Source: an uncultured Bacilli bacterium
GTDB taxonomy: Bacteria; Bacillota_I; Bacilli_A; RF39; UBA660
Direction: 5' to 3'
Length of the DNA stretch: 13,432 bases
Assembly (NCBI GenBank): GCA_947624855.1
Contig: CANQMC010000027.1
Coordinates: 1-13,432 of the forward strand
How positions within the stretch are numbered: the stretch's first letter is position 1; each line of letters begins with the position of its first letter. Below, piece after piece: positions 5,988 to 13,343 of the stretch. A program made the position numbers and the translations under genes. Under the pieces are notes generated by a model, which made no database searches, had not been told where the DNA came from, and saw nothing but the letters and a program-made list of their open reading frames with translations.

Positions 5988-6020
5988 TAAAAATCTAATA
6001 TCAATTATGTTAGATTTTTA
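5988..6020. promoter_or_regulatory. Long inverted repeat between surface protein and divergent regulator
   Basis: TAAAAATCTAA (5988-5998) is the exact inverse of TTAGATTTTTA (6010-6020), with an 11-nt centre. It falls in the 5' leader of the surface protein gene, between its promoter and its Shine-Dalgarno sequence. It can act as an operator for the divergent two-domain XRE protein or, in RNA, as a hairpin with a short U-run. A regulatory role is likely; its type is undecided. Confidence 0.5.
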
Positions 6021-6034
6021 TCATTTATATTTAA

Positions 6035-6063
6035 ATTATAAATCATAAAAAGGGGTATGTCAA
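6035..6063 (-). promoter_or_regulatory. Consensus sigma-A promoter of the surface protein gene
   Basis: On the minus strand TTGACA (6063-6058) and TATAAT (6040-6035) match consensus at all twelve positions with a 17-bp spacer. Transcription would start near 6028, giving a leader of about 64 nt. The -35 covers the upstream ATG (6057) of the divergent regulator frame, which supports the later start chosen for that gene. Confidence 0.75.
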
Positions 6064-6137
6064 TAAAAAATGTCAGCATTTTAGCCAATATTTTTAATAA
6101 TAGTAATTTTAATGAGAAAATAGTAGTGGTGAAAGCA

Positions 6138-6605
6138 ATGAATTATGGAGATAAGTTAAAAGAAATAAGAACTGCAGAGCTTTGGTCTCAAAGTCAAGTT
6201 GCAGAAAGTTTAGGAATTAAAAGATCAACTTATAAAGAATATGAATTACAATATAGTTTAATACCATCAAATCATTTATATGATTTTTGTAATTTATTTA
6301 ATGTTTCTATAGATTATATTTTAGGGTTTACTAATATAAAAGAATATAAAAAAATTAATAATAAAATTGATAAAGTAAAATCTGGACAAAGATTAAAAGA
6401 ATTTAGAAAAGAAAATAAACTTACTCAAGCAAAATTAGCTGATAAAATTGATGTTTCAAGAACTATAATTTCTGAATATGAAAAAGGAAAATATGTTATT
6501 TCTACTGCTAATTTATATACAATTTGTAAAAAATATAAAATAAGTGCTGATTATCTTTTGGGTAGGATAGATGATAAGATTATTCTTAATGAAGATGTTA
6601 AATAA
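6138..6605 (+). CDS. Regulator with two tandem XRE HTH domains (155 aa)
   Basis: The product carries two complete Cro/CI-type domains in one chain. The first is about residues 5-60 (LKEIRTAELWSQSQVAESLG, then RSTYKEYEL and the helix FNVSIDYILG). The second is about residues 82-140 (LKEFRKENKLTQAKLADKI, then SRTIISEYEKGK and YKISADYLLG). A lysine- and asparagine-rich linker joins them. The reading frame is open from an ATG at 6057, but that codon lies in the -35 of the divergent promoter and has no spaced ribosome site. ATG at 6138 follows GGTGAAA (6128-6134) at good spacing and begins right before the first HTH, so I chose it. A monomer with two domains could bind a palindrome as a pseudo-dimer. 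The 11-bp-arm inverted repeat at 5988-6020 is the obvious target. Confidence 0.85.
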   Translation: MNYGDKLKEIRTAELWSQSQVAESLGIKRSTYKEYELQYSLIPSNHLYDFCNLFNVSIDYILGFTNIKEYKKINNKIDKVKSGQRLKEFRKENKLTQAKLADKIDVSRTIISEYEKGKYVISTANLYTICKKYKISADYLLGRIDDKIILNEDVK

Positions 6606-6618
6606 ATTTTTGAATATT

Positions 6619-6641
6619 AAAAGCCTTCAATGAAGACTTTT
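6619..6641. terminator. Bidirectional terminator between XRE regulator and cls
   Basis: AAAAG-C-CTTC (6619-6628) pairs with GAAG-A-CTTTT (6632-6641) around AAT, with one C-A mismatch. T-runs follow on both strands. It serves the two convergent genes, whose stops are at 6605 and 6642. Confidence 0.75.
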
Positions 6642-8144
6642 TTAAAATAAAGGTGCAAATAATCTTAAAATTGCTTGCCATGTAGATTTGATAAAGCCTG
6701 GTTTAACATCTTTATCTTCTAATTTTTTACTTTCTTTAATTGTATTTTCAAAATCTTTACGAATATCTTTTAAAGCACTTACATTTTCCATATAAATACC
6801 ATTTTCAAAATGTAAATATAAACTACGATAATCCATATTAATTGTGCCTACAATTCCTCTTATATCATCAGATAAAAATACTTTAGAATGAACGAAGCCA
6901 TTAGTATATTTATAAATATTAACACCATTATCATGAAGCACTTTAAAGAAAGAAGAAGTTTGAGTGTATACTATTTTTTTGTCGGGAATTCCAGGAACAA
7001 TAATGCTTACATTTACTCCTCTTTTAGCCGCTCTAGAAAGAGCATTTACCATATCAGTATCTATTATTAAATATGGTGTCATTATATATAAATATTTTTT
7101 AGCACTATTAATCATATTAATATAAACATCTTCACCGATTAAATCTTTATGAAGAGGAGCAACACCATAAGGAATTACATAACCATCTTTAAATTTATTA
7201 TCAAAAGTATATTTAAATTTGGTAATATCTTTATCTTCTTCAATATTAGCATTCCATAGTGATAAAAACATAACTGTTAAATTCCATATAGCATCTCCTT
7301 CAATTTTAATACCATTATCTTTCCATATTCCATAGGGGCTATTAACATTTATATATTCATCACTTAAATTAACCCCTCCTGAAAAAGCTACTTTACCATC
7401 AATTATAGTCATTTTTCTATGATCGCGGTTATTCATAAAAATTCCTCGAAAAGGACTTAATTTATTAAAAGTAATACATTTAATATTATATTTAGCTAAT
7501 TGTTTAGCATAATTTGTTTTAAGTAAAGCAATTGAACCCATATCATCATACATAATACGTACATCAACGCCTTGAGCAGCTTTTTCTTTTAAAATATCAA
7601 GAATACCATTCCACATTATACCTTCATTAATAATAAAATATTCTAAGAAAATAAAATTTTCAGCTTTTTTTAATTCTTTTAATAATTCAGGATAAAACTT
7701 TTCACCAAAATCATAATAAGTAATTTTATTATTAGTACTTACAAAATGATTTGTTCGGTTAATTAAATACTTAATATTATCTAATTCTTTATCTTTTATT
7801 TCTTGAGCTATTTTAGGATCTTGAATAAGTTCTTTTTTATATTCATTTTCATATTTAAATATATTTCTTAATAATTTATTTTTAGAATAGTTTTTACCTA
7901 AAGTAATTAATAAGATTGTACCAAAAATAGGAAAAATTAAGATTAAAATAATCCATGGTACATCATTAGAAAGACGTGTACTATTTTTTAATATACCTAA
8001 GACGATTAAAATACTAATTAAAGTATAAGATAAATTAATAATTCCTAAATATTTATAAAAAAATAAACGAATGATTATAGCAAACCCAAATTGTAAAACT
8101 AATCCTAAAGCAACAATAATAAATCTTTTAACTGCATTTAACAT
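6642..8144 (-). CDS. cls: Cardiolipin synthase (phospholipase D superfamily)
   Basis: The enzyme joins two phosphatidylglycerol molecules into cardiolipin and glycerol at the cytoplasmic membrane. The 500-aa length is typical of Gram-positive Cls. The N-terminus has three hydrophobic segments (about 8-30, 37-55 and 61-83), the usual anchor. Two HKD motifs form the active site: H242-x-K244-x4-D249 (DHRKMTIIDG) and H419-x-K421-x4-D426 (VHSKVFLSDD), each followed by the expected Gly/Ser/Asn residues. The start is set by AAGGAG 8 nt upstream. A -10 TATAAT (8187-8182) in the 70-bp gap suggests its own promoter. It lies downstream of the YtrA-type ABC operon on the same strand with no clear terminator between, so read-through is possible. 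Confidence 0.94.
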   Translation of the reverse strand: MLNAVKRFIIVALGLVLQFGFAIIIRLFFYKYLGIINLSYTLISILIVLGILKNSTRLSNDVPWIILILIFPIFGTILLITLGKNYSKNKLLRNIFKYENEYKKELIQDPKIAQEIKDKELDNIKYLINRTNHFVSTNNKITYYDFGEKFYPELLKELKKAENFIFLEYFIINEGIMWNGILDILKEKAAQGVDVRIMYDDMGSIALLKTNYAKQLAKYNIKCITFNKLSPFRGIFMNNRDHRKMTIIDGKVAFSGGVNLSDEYINVNSPYGIWKDNGIKIEGDAIWNLTVMFLSLWNANIEEDKDITKFKYTFDNKFKDGYVIPYGVAPLHKDLIGEDVYINMINSAKKYLYIMTPYLIIDTDMVNALSRAAKRGVNVSIIVPGIPDKKIVYTQTSSFFKVLHDNGVNIYKYTNGFVHSKVFLSDDIRGIVGTINMDYRSLYLHFENGIYMENVSALKDIRKDFENTIKESKKLEDKDVKPGFIKSTWQAILRLFAPLF

Positions 8145-8214
8145 ATATATAACTCCTTTAGATTATTTTCTTTCATTTGGTATTATACTACTTTTTAGGT
8201 ATTTTAGATAGTAT

Positions 8215-8847
8215 TTAAAATTCTTTTTTATTAAATATTCTTTCAGATATTTTATATGATACATAAACTATAATAATAGATAATATTATTAAGATTAAAG
8301 CTAAATAATTTTCTATAGATAATAATAATTTAGTTATTAATGATAAATCTAAATATTGGGAAAGGAAACCCCCGATAGCCACTAAAAGAAATACTATAAA
8401 AAAGATACCAATTCGAGCTTTTTCAATACCAAATTTATATATAATTGGATACATAAAACTTAAAACTAATAATGTGCCAAAAATTGTATCAAGCATTGAT
8501 ATAAATATTTGTTCATAGTTAATAGTTTTAACATTAATATATGAAATAATAAAGGATAATATAATTGTAATAATTGAAACAATAAGAATCATTAATATGG
8601 TAGTTATATATTTTGATTTAACATTATTTTTTCGACTATTAGGTAATGTTAAAGCATAAGCATCCCATTTATTATAATTGTCATAACTAAAAGTTGAAAT
8701 CATTATCATTACACTCATAAATGCTAAAATAAAAGAAATATCCATTTTGCCAAAAAGACCCATTATAGTGAATGCTATAAAGAGTATTCCTAATAATTTA
8801 AAATTACTTTTAATCATTGCTATATCTTTTTTTATAAAACCTATCAT
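8215..8847 (-). CDS. ABC-2 type transporter permease
   Basis: A 210-aa integral membrane protein with about six hydrophobic helices. The segment TFSYDNYNKWDAYALTLPNS (53-72) between helices 2 and 3 is diagnostic of the ABC-2 permease family paired with YtrA/GntR regulators in Bacillota. It forms the membrane channel of an exporter with the ATPase encoded just upstream. The two frames overlap by one base (TAATG at 8849-8845), so they are translationally coupled. The substrate is unknown; relatives respond to wall-active peptides or antibiotics, and a similar role in envelope defence is inference. Confidence 0.9.
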   Translation of the reverse strand: MIGFIKKDIAMIKSNFKLLGILFIAFTIMGLFGKMDISFILAFMSVMIMISTFSYDNYNKWDAYALTLPNSRKNNVKSKYITTILMILIVSIITIILSFIISYINVKTINYEQIFISMLDTIFGTLLVLSFMYPIIYKFGIEKARIGIFFIVFLLVAIGGFLSQYLDLSLITKLLLSIENYLALILIILSIIIVYVSYKISERIFNKKEF

Positions 8848-9704
8848 TATTCTTCCCCCTTAATCATTAAAACCATAAGATCATCTAATGTTATTTTATC
8901 AATTATGGATATATCATATTTTGTTTTAAAATCTTTTTTGTTTTCAATAAGTATTTCATATTCATATTTAGTTTTTTGATATTTAATATAATCTTTTTTA
9001 TTGATATTTTTAAATTCTTTTTCGGTACATTTTACAATACCATAATTATCTAATAATTCATTAGTTGGTTTAGATAAAATAATTTTTCCATTATTGATAA
9101 AAGTTATATAATCGGCTATATGTTCTAAATCAGTGGTAATATGAGTTGAAAATAAGATAGAACAATCACCATTTTCAATAAAGTTTTGGAATATATTTAT
9201 AATTTCAGTACGAGCTATAGGATCTAAGCCTGATGTAGGTTCATCTAATATTAATAGTTTTGGATGGTGAGATAAAGCTGTTATTATTTCTAATTTTTTT
9301 CTCATTCCTTTGGAAAATGTTTTTATTTGGTTATTAGATAATAAAGAAAATTTTTTTAAATAATTATTAAACATTTTTGAATCCCAAGTTTTATATATAC
9401 TTTTCATAATATTATTTATATCATTAGGAGTAAGGATTTCTGGGAAAAACATATCATCTAAAACAACACCTATTTCTTCTTTTATTTTTTCCTCATCTTT
9501 ACAATTATCTAAGCCAAATATTTTAAGTTCTTCATGATTGGATTTAATAATATTTAATATAGCTTTTATGGTAGTTGTTTTACCGGCTCCATTTTCGCCA
9601 ATAAAACCCATTATCATGCCTTTTGGTAAATTAAATGTTACATTTTTTAGTTCAAAATTATCATATTTTTTACATAAATTTTTTATTTCTAAAATATTTT
9701 CCAT
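8847..9704 (-). CDS. ABC transporter ATP-binding protein (YtrB/BcrA type)
   Basis: A 285-aa cytoplasmic ATPase that energises the permease that follows. Residues 36-44 are Walker A (GENGAGKTT). The signature region reads FSKGMRKKLE (130-139), a divergent LSGGQ common in this subfamily. Walker B is LLILDEP (150-156), the D-loop is SGLD (158-161) and the H-loop His is 188 in STHITTD. The usual Q-loop glutamine is replaced in GVVLDD, as in related exporters. The C-terminal 70 residues are an accessory domain without a known motif. Its Shine-Dalgarno AGGAGG lies inside the last codons of the GntR gene, two bases upstream in the same operon. Confidence 0.94.
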   Translation of the reverse strand: MENILEIKNLCKKYDNFELKNVTFNLPKGMIMGFIGENGAGKTTTIKAILNIIKSNHEELKIFGLDNCKDEEKIKEEIGVVLDDMFFPEILTPNDINNIMKSIYKTWDSKMFNNYLKKFSLLSNNQIKTFSKGMRKKLEIITALSHHPKLLILDEPTSGLDPIARTEIINIFQNFIENGDCSILFSTHITTDLEHIADYITFINNGKIILSKPTNELLDNYGIVKCTEKEFKNINKKDYIKYQKTKYEYEILIENKKDFKTKYDISIIDKITLDDLMVLMIKGEE

Positions 9705-9706
9705 TT

Positions 9707-10084
9707 TTATTTATCCTCCTCATATAATATATTTAACATTTCTTTTAAAGTTTTTTTATTAATATTGTTCATTTTGGCAATAGTAATTGCTTTATTAATT
9801 AATTCTTCGATTTTATTTAATTGTTCTTCAAGGGCTATATCTTTATTAATTTTTGCAACATAAAATCCTTTTGAGGGTATGTTTTTTAAATAACCTTCTT
9901 TAACTAATTCTTCATAAGCATTTTTAGTTGTTATAACACTACAACGAAGGTCTTTTGCTAATGTTCTTATTGAGGGCATTAATTCATTTTCTTTTAATTC
10001 ATTTGATACTATTTTTACTTTTATTTGTTCTTTTATTTGCTCATATATAGGAACCCCGCTGGAATTACTTATTATTATTTCCAT
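9707..10084 (-). CDS. GntR-family repressor, YtrA subfamily (125 aa)
   Basis: This is the transcriptional regulator of the ABC exporter operon it heads. Residues about 10-77 are the winged HTH, with PIYEQIKEQIK (12-22), the canonical MPSIRTLAKDLRCS (36-49) and the wing EGYLKNIPSKGFYV. Only about 48 residues follow, forming a helix, which is the short C-terminal dimerisation tail of the YtrA subfamily rather than a ligand-binding FadR/HutC domain. The open frame extends upstream to 10174, but that part crosses the promoter. ATG at 10084 has GAGGTG (10096-10091) at 6 nt and starts exactly at the domain, so it is the real start. Gene order regulator, ATPase, permease matches Ytr-like envelope-stress operons. 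Confidence 0.92.
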   Translation of the reverse strand: MEIIISNSSGVPIYEQIKEQIKVKIVSNELKENELMPSIRTLAKDLRCSVITTKNAYEELVKEGYLKNIPSKGFYVAKINKDIALEEQLNKIEELINKAITIAKMNNINKKTLKEMLNILYEEDK

Positions 10085-10098
10085 TTTAACCACCTCTT

Positions 10099-10138
10099 TG
10101 TATATATGTATTATATACAGAATATATACAGTTGTCAA
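10099..10138 (-). promoter_or_regulatory. Promoter and operator of the GntR/ABC operon
   Basis: On the minus strand TTGACA (10138-10133) and TATAAT (10115-10110), both perfect, are 17 bp apart. A perfect 13-bp dyad TGTATTATATACA (10107-10119) covers the -10. It is flanked by TGTATATA (10099-10106) and its inverse TATATACA (10123-10130), making a larger symmetrical array. YtrA-type repressors bind such TGTA...TACA dyads, so GntR autorepression is likely. Confidence 0.72.
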
Positions 10139-10231
10139 TATATAAAAATATAATTTAGAAAAATTAATTATCATATAGGAATTTATTGGTATTTATATTA
10201 TAATAATATTAACAAAAAATTTATAGGAAAG

Positions 10232-10285
10232 TAGTCTGAAAATAAATTTTTTCATGACTATGTGTACCTTAAACGAAGTGAAAGG
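10232..10285 (+). promoter_or_regulatory. Structured leader upstream of the SAP-domain gene
   Basis: TAGTCTGAAAA (10232-10242) pairs with TTTTCA (10249-10254) and, across a single bulged T, GACTA (10256-10260), giving an 11-bp stem. Downstream, CCTT (10267-10270) can pair with AAGG (10282-10285), which is the Shine-Dalgarno of the gene at 10291. The bases between (AAACGAAGTGA) are less A/T-biased than the surroundings. This could be a cis-regulatory RNA; it matches no riboswitch class I know. Confidence 0.4.
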
Positions 10286-10290
10286 AATGT

Positions 10291-11946
10291 GTGGTTATAA
10301 TGAAAGAAGAATTAAAATATATTTTAGATGCTATTAACTGTGATGATTTAAGAAAAATAGCTTCTAAGTTAAATTTAGAACGTCTAGGAAAAAAACAAGA
10401 ATTAATGGATAGAATTATTAATTTTTATGATAAAGAAAATTTTGTTATTGATATTTATAAAGAACTTAATGATTATGAAAAAGAATATATTGATACTATT
10501 GTGAAACAAAGATATATTCCTTTAAGTAAAAGTTTAGATGAAATATATGTAAAATATAAAAATAGTATGTTAAAATTAAATAAAGTATATTATTTTTATA
10601 TTGGTAATAGTATCCCAAATTTTATAAGACAAGAATTAGATAAATTAGTACCACCATTGGAAATAACCTTTAAAAAAACAAATGATAAAATAGATTTTAA
10701 TGACCATTATGATAATATTGAAATAGAAGATAAAAGTGTAACTTATTTTGATGAATTTATTAAATATATTAATGAATATAGAATAAAATTATCAGATAAA
10801 AAACATGAAATAACTAAAAAAGATTGTTTAAAATTTATTGATATTTGTAAAATAAAAGAGGTAAGTAAAAGAATAGATGAAGATATTAAAAATATTGATG
10901 ATGCTATTATAATGAAATGTATTACAGATTTATTACTAAGTGCTAAAATTATTAATAATTCTAGTGATATATATACATTAGGAAGAAATTATAAAAAATA
11001 TTTAAAATTAAATAAAATAGAAAAAATACAGCTATTATTAAATAGTTATTTAGAATCAACTAGTATTAATGAAATTAAAAGAATGCGCTCAGGTATATAT
11101 AAATGTGATTTTGAATATTTTACATATATAAGATATTTTATTTTAGAAGCTTTAAAAAAATTACCAATAAATGAATGGGTAAGTAATAGTGATTTTTTAG
11201 AACAAATAAGAATGAAAGATGGTAATTTTATTAGGAAGTCATTAGGAATGGTAACCAAAAAAGATGAATATTACAATTGGTTTTATGATTGTAGTTATGA
11301 AGAATTCGATTATCCTTTAATAAATGTTTGTTTAATGGAGTTTTTTGCTCCTTTAGGAATAATTGATGTTGTAATAGATATTGATTTAGATGATAGAGGT
11401 TGGCGTGATTTTCTAACAAATAGTTATATTAAATTAACTAATTTTGGTGCTCAAATATTAGGTTTAAAAAAAGTAGATAATGAAATAATTATTAATAATG
11501 TTCCTCTAAAAATGATTGATAATAAGATTATAATTTATGATGATCCATCTAATATGGAACATATTTTATTTTTTGATCGCTTTTTAACTAAAGAAAAAGA
11601 AAATGATAATATAATATATATTTTGACCTTTAAAGGTATTGCTAAAGCTCTTGATTTAGGTATTACTTTAGATGAAATATTTAATTATTTAAAGAATAAT
11701 ATTAATGATTTACCTCCTAAAATAGTAAAAGATTTTACTTATTATAAAAATGTATTAAATAAAGTTAAAATTAAAGAAGTAACTGTTTTAGAGTATCCTA
11801 AAGAATTTGCAAGTATAATAAATAATATAAAAAAAGTAAATAATTCCGTTTGCAAAACAAAAGAAATACTAGTAATAAATAAAAAAAATAAAAAAGAAGT
11901 AAAATATGCTTTAGAAAATAATAGTATATTTTGTACATTAGAATAA
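10291..11946 (+). CDS. SAP-domain protein with XPB-helicase-like C-terminal domain, no motor
   Basis: A 551-aa cytoplasmic protein. Residues about 15-45 (LRKIASKLNLERLGKKQELM) look like a SAP-type DNA-binding helix-turn-helix. The middle is helical and lysine-rich without known motifs. The C-terminal third, with YIKLTNFGAQILGL (379-392) and then 'YILTFKGIAKALDLGITLDE' and 'LPPKIVKDF' up to about 482, resembles the helicase-associated domain found in XPB/Ssl2-like bacterial proteins (Helicase_C_3). No Walker A or DEAH box is present, so this is not a helicase itself. It may be a DNA-repair or transcription-associated accessory protein. GTG at 10291 has AAAGGA 4 nt upstream; ATG at 10300 is an alternative that shortens it by three residues. 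The family assignment is moderate. Confidence 0.7.
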   Translation: MVIMKEELKYILDAINCDDLRKIASKLNLERLGKKQELMDRIINFYDKENFVIDIYKELNDYEKEYIDTIVKQRYIPLSKSLDEIYVKYKNSMLKLNKVYYFYIGNSIPNFIRQELDKLVPPLEITFKKTNDKIDFNDHYDNIEIEDKSVTYFDEFIKYINEYRIKLSDKKHEITKKDCLKFIDICKIKEVSKRIDEDIKNIDDAIIMKCITDLLLSAKIINNSSDIYTLGRNYKKYLKLNKIEKIQLLLNSYLESTSINEIKRMRSGIYKCDFEYFTYIRYFILEALKKLPINEWVSNSDFLEQIRMKDGNFIRKSLGMVTKKDEYYNWFYDCSYEEFDYPLINVCLMEFFAPLGIIDVVIDIDLDDRGWRDFLTNSYIKLTNFGAQILGLKKVDNEIIINNVPLKMIDNKIIIYDDPSNMEHILFFDRFLTKEKENDNIIYILTFKGIAKALDLGITLDEIFNYLKNNINDLPPKIVKDFTYYKNVLNKVKIKEVTVLEYPKEFASIINNIKKVNNSVCKTKEILVINKKNKKEVKYALENNSIFCTLE

Positions 11947-11988
11947 TTTATTCTTTACCTTAAATGTATTTTATATAATTTAAAAATT

Positions 11989-12028
11989 TGTTATAATTAT
12001 TATTAGATTAAAGTTTTAATAATGATTA
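11989..12028 (+). promoter_or_regulatory. Extended -10 promoter and dyad before the 186-aa gene
   Basis: TGTTATAAT (11989-11997) is an extended -10; no good -35 is seen. An inverted repeat with 12-bp arms and one T-G pair (11994-12005 with 12017-12028, 11-nt centre) begins inside the -10 and spans the expected start site near 12004. It would suit a repressor site. Confidence 0.4.
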
Positions 12029-12043
12029 TTTAGGGAGGGAAAA

Positions 12044-12604
12044 ATGGAATTATATAATTCGAACACTATGCCATTATCAAATGATCCTATATTTCGAGAA
12101 ATACAGGAAAAAGTTATTAAAGGCGAACCATTGACAATTGTTGAAAAAGTAAAGAATGGGCGAGATCATCCGGTTAAAGAATTATACGGTTATCAATTAA
12201 AGCCAGATCATTGCTATAGAGCTATCAGCGCAGAATTATTTGAAATATATAAAAAACAAGGTTTTATTTATGGATATGGTTCTGATGATGAATATCAAGA
12301 ATATGTAGAAAATGGTAAAGTATTTAATAACAATAAAGGTGTAGATTGGTATTTAGGTGGTGTTTCATTAAAATATGGTAATTATGATAAAATAGTTATT
12401 GAATGTCCTGCTGATAAAGCTTATTTTACACCAGCTTTTGATAATGGATGTAGACTATCTGCTGATCCTACTGTTAGACATCTAAAATCTTCTGGTATGA
12501 AAAATCCTATACCTATTACGATGTTAACTAATGTATTTGATATTAAAAAAATTCAGGAACAACAAGCTGAATTAAATAAAGAAGATAAACTTAAAATGAG
12601 ATAA
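12044..12604 (+). CDS. Unrecognised 186-aa protein, weak resemblance to ADP-ribosyltransferase-like folds
   Basis: I do not recognise the family. The protein is soluble, with no signal or membrane segment. The core begins at HCYRAISAELFEIYKKQGFI (57-76), followed by GKVF (91-94), VDWYLGGVSLKYG (100-112), KIVIECPADKAYFTPA (116-131) and a polar helical tail (from 168). The order 'YR..S', a W/Y-L-G strand with Ser108 and an acidic strand with Glu120 loosely recalls the R-S-E scheme of ADP-ribosyltransferase-like toxins and phage proteins. That is a guess from layout only. Codons are somewhat less A/T-biased than in neighbours, suggesting stronger constraint or transfer. GGGAGGG (12033-12039) lies 4 nt before the ATG, and a strong terminator follows, so it is a single-gene unit. 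Confidence 0.7.
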   Translation: MELYNSNTMPLSNDPIFREIQEKVIKGEPLTIVEKVKNGRDHPVKELYGYQLKPDHCYRAISAELFEIYKKQGFIYGYGSDDEYQEYVENGKVFNNNKGVDWYLGGVSLKYGNYDKIVIECPADKAYFTPAFDNGCRLSADPTVRHLKSSGMKNPIPITMLTNVFDIKKIQEQQAELNKEDKLKMR

Positions 12605-12640
12605 TTAAAACGTTTATATTAAAAAACATTAATCATAGAT

Positions 12641-12664
12641 CATCCTTTTTATAAGGGTGTTTTT
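12641..12664 (+). terminator. Terminator of the 186-aa gene
   Basis: CATCCTT (12641-12647) pairs with AAGGGTG (12653-12659), with one T-G pair and a 5-nt loop, followed by TTTTT on the plus strand. There is no T-run on the minus side, so the convergent guaD-like gene lacks an obvious terminator here. Confidence 0.72.
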
Positions 12665-13112
12665 AATAGAGTTCATGATTATAACTTTCAAGTAGTTCTT
12701 GACATTTTTTATTTTCAATTTGATGAATTTCTAAAATATCTTTTTCTTTATTTTCTAAATAATTATAGATCATATCATCTCGAAATCCAATTTCGGCAAC
12801 TTCTTTTCTATTAGTTGCAAAATAAATTTCTTTAATATTAGGCCAAATAATTGCTGATAAGCACATAGGACAAGGTTCACTAGTGGAATAAATAACACAA
12901 TCAGTTAAATCATGAGTATTTAATCTTTTACATGCATCACGAATAGCAATTATTTCAGCATGTGTTGTTGGGTCTTTTTCTTTTAAAACTTTATTATTTC
13001 CATAACCAATTATTTTATTATCTTTAACAACAACTGCTCCAAATGGACCACCTTCTAAATTTTTAACTCCTATTTTAGCAAGCTCTATTGCTTTATCAAA
13101 ATATTCCTGCAT
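12663..13112 (-). CDS. guaD: Guanine deaminase-like nucleobase deaminase
   Basis: A zinc-dependent cytidine/deoxycytidylate-deaminase-fold enzyme that probably converts guanine to xanthine in purine salvage. The zinc and catalytic residues are in THAEI (His and Glu) and EPCPMC (two Cys). The GGPFGAVVVKD opening, GFRDDMIY (with the Asp pair seen in Bacillus GuaD) and the C-terminal NHELY favour guanine deaminase over the tRNA adenosine deaminase TadA, which shares the first motifs. The open frame starts with TTG at 13118, but AGGAGG (13125-13120) is only 1 nt from it and 7 nt from ATG at 13112, so I take the ATG (149 aa; His51, Glu53, Cys81, Cys84). Its promoter lies at 13200-13172. TadA or another small deaminase remains possible. 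Confidence 0.85.
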   Translation of the reverse strand: MQEYFDKAIELAKIGVKNLEGGPFGAVVVKDNKIIGYGNNKVLKEKDPTTHAEIIAIRDACKRLNTHDLTDCVIYSTSEPCPMCLSAIIWPNIKEIYFATNRKEVAEIGFRDDMIYNYLENKEKDILEIHQIENKKCQELLESYNHELY

Positions 13113-13153
13113 ATTCAATCCTCCTTTTATTAATATATCATAAAACTTCTCTC

Positions 13154-13169
13154 AATTGTATTTACAATT
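13154..13169. promoter_or_regulatory. Palindrome at the guaD transcription start
   Basis: AATTGTA-TT-TACAATT is a perfect dyad lying just downstream of the guaD -10, over the expected start site near 13165. It is either an operator or a short 5' hairpin. The binding protein is unknown; no purine riboswitch motif is visible in this leader. Confidence 0.4.
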
Positions 13170-13171
13170 AT

Positions 13172-13200
13172 ATTATATAAAAAGTAAGAAAAATTATCAA
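13172..13200 (-). promoter_or_regulatory. guaD promoter
   Basis: On the minus strand TTGATA (13200-13195) and TATAAT (13177-13172) are exactly 17 bp apart, a near-consensus sigma-A promoter about 53 nt upstream of the start codon. Confidence 0.7.
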
Positions 13201-13316
13201 TATTTTCGGTCACTATATTTTTTAAATCAAATTATAAAAAATTATTTTATCAATTTATTCGGAAACTTTTTAGCAATTAAAAAGCTTAAGCCAATTCCAG
13301 GCTGATAACGAGAATT

Positions 13317-13343
13317 AAAAAAAATCAGTCTTGTTAAACTGAT
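13317..13343 (-). terminator. Terminator of the right-edge gene
   Basis: Read on the minus strand, ATCAGTTT (13343-13336) pairs with AGACTGAT (13331-13324), one T-G pair, around the loop AACA, and is followed by seven T (13323-13317). It is a textbook intrinsic terminator; the stop codon of the upstream gene lies within it. Confidence 0.82.

Noticed and set aside
6057..6137. N-terminal extension of 27 codons on the two-domain XRE gene.
   Set aside because: The ATG at 6057 lies in the -35 of a consensus divergent promoter and has no spaced ribosome site, whereas 6138 has both a good site and domain-start agreement.
10085..10174. N-terminal extension of the GntR frame with a hydrophobic stretch, suggesting a membrane-bound regulator.
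   Set aside because: It crosses the consensus promoter and operator; ATG at 10084 has its own Shine-Dalgarno and begins at the domain boundary.
10232..10290. Purine riboswitch suggested by CCTTAAA and GACTATG in the leader.
   Set aside because: The motifs are in the wrong order, and the two loop sequences and three-way junction of that aptamer are absent.
153..13265. 15-bp direct repeat CAATTTATTCGGAAA at 153-167 and 13251-13265, possibly an attachment-site pair bounding an element.
   Set aside because: With this base composition a few 15-bp matches are expected by chance in 13 kb (rough estimate), the copies show no extended similarity, and no integrase lies between them.
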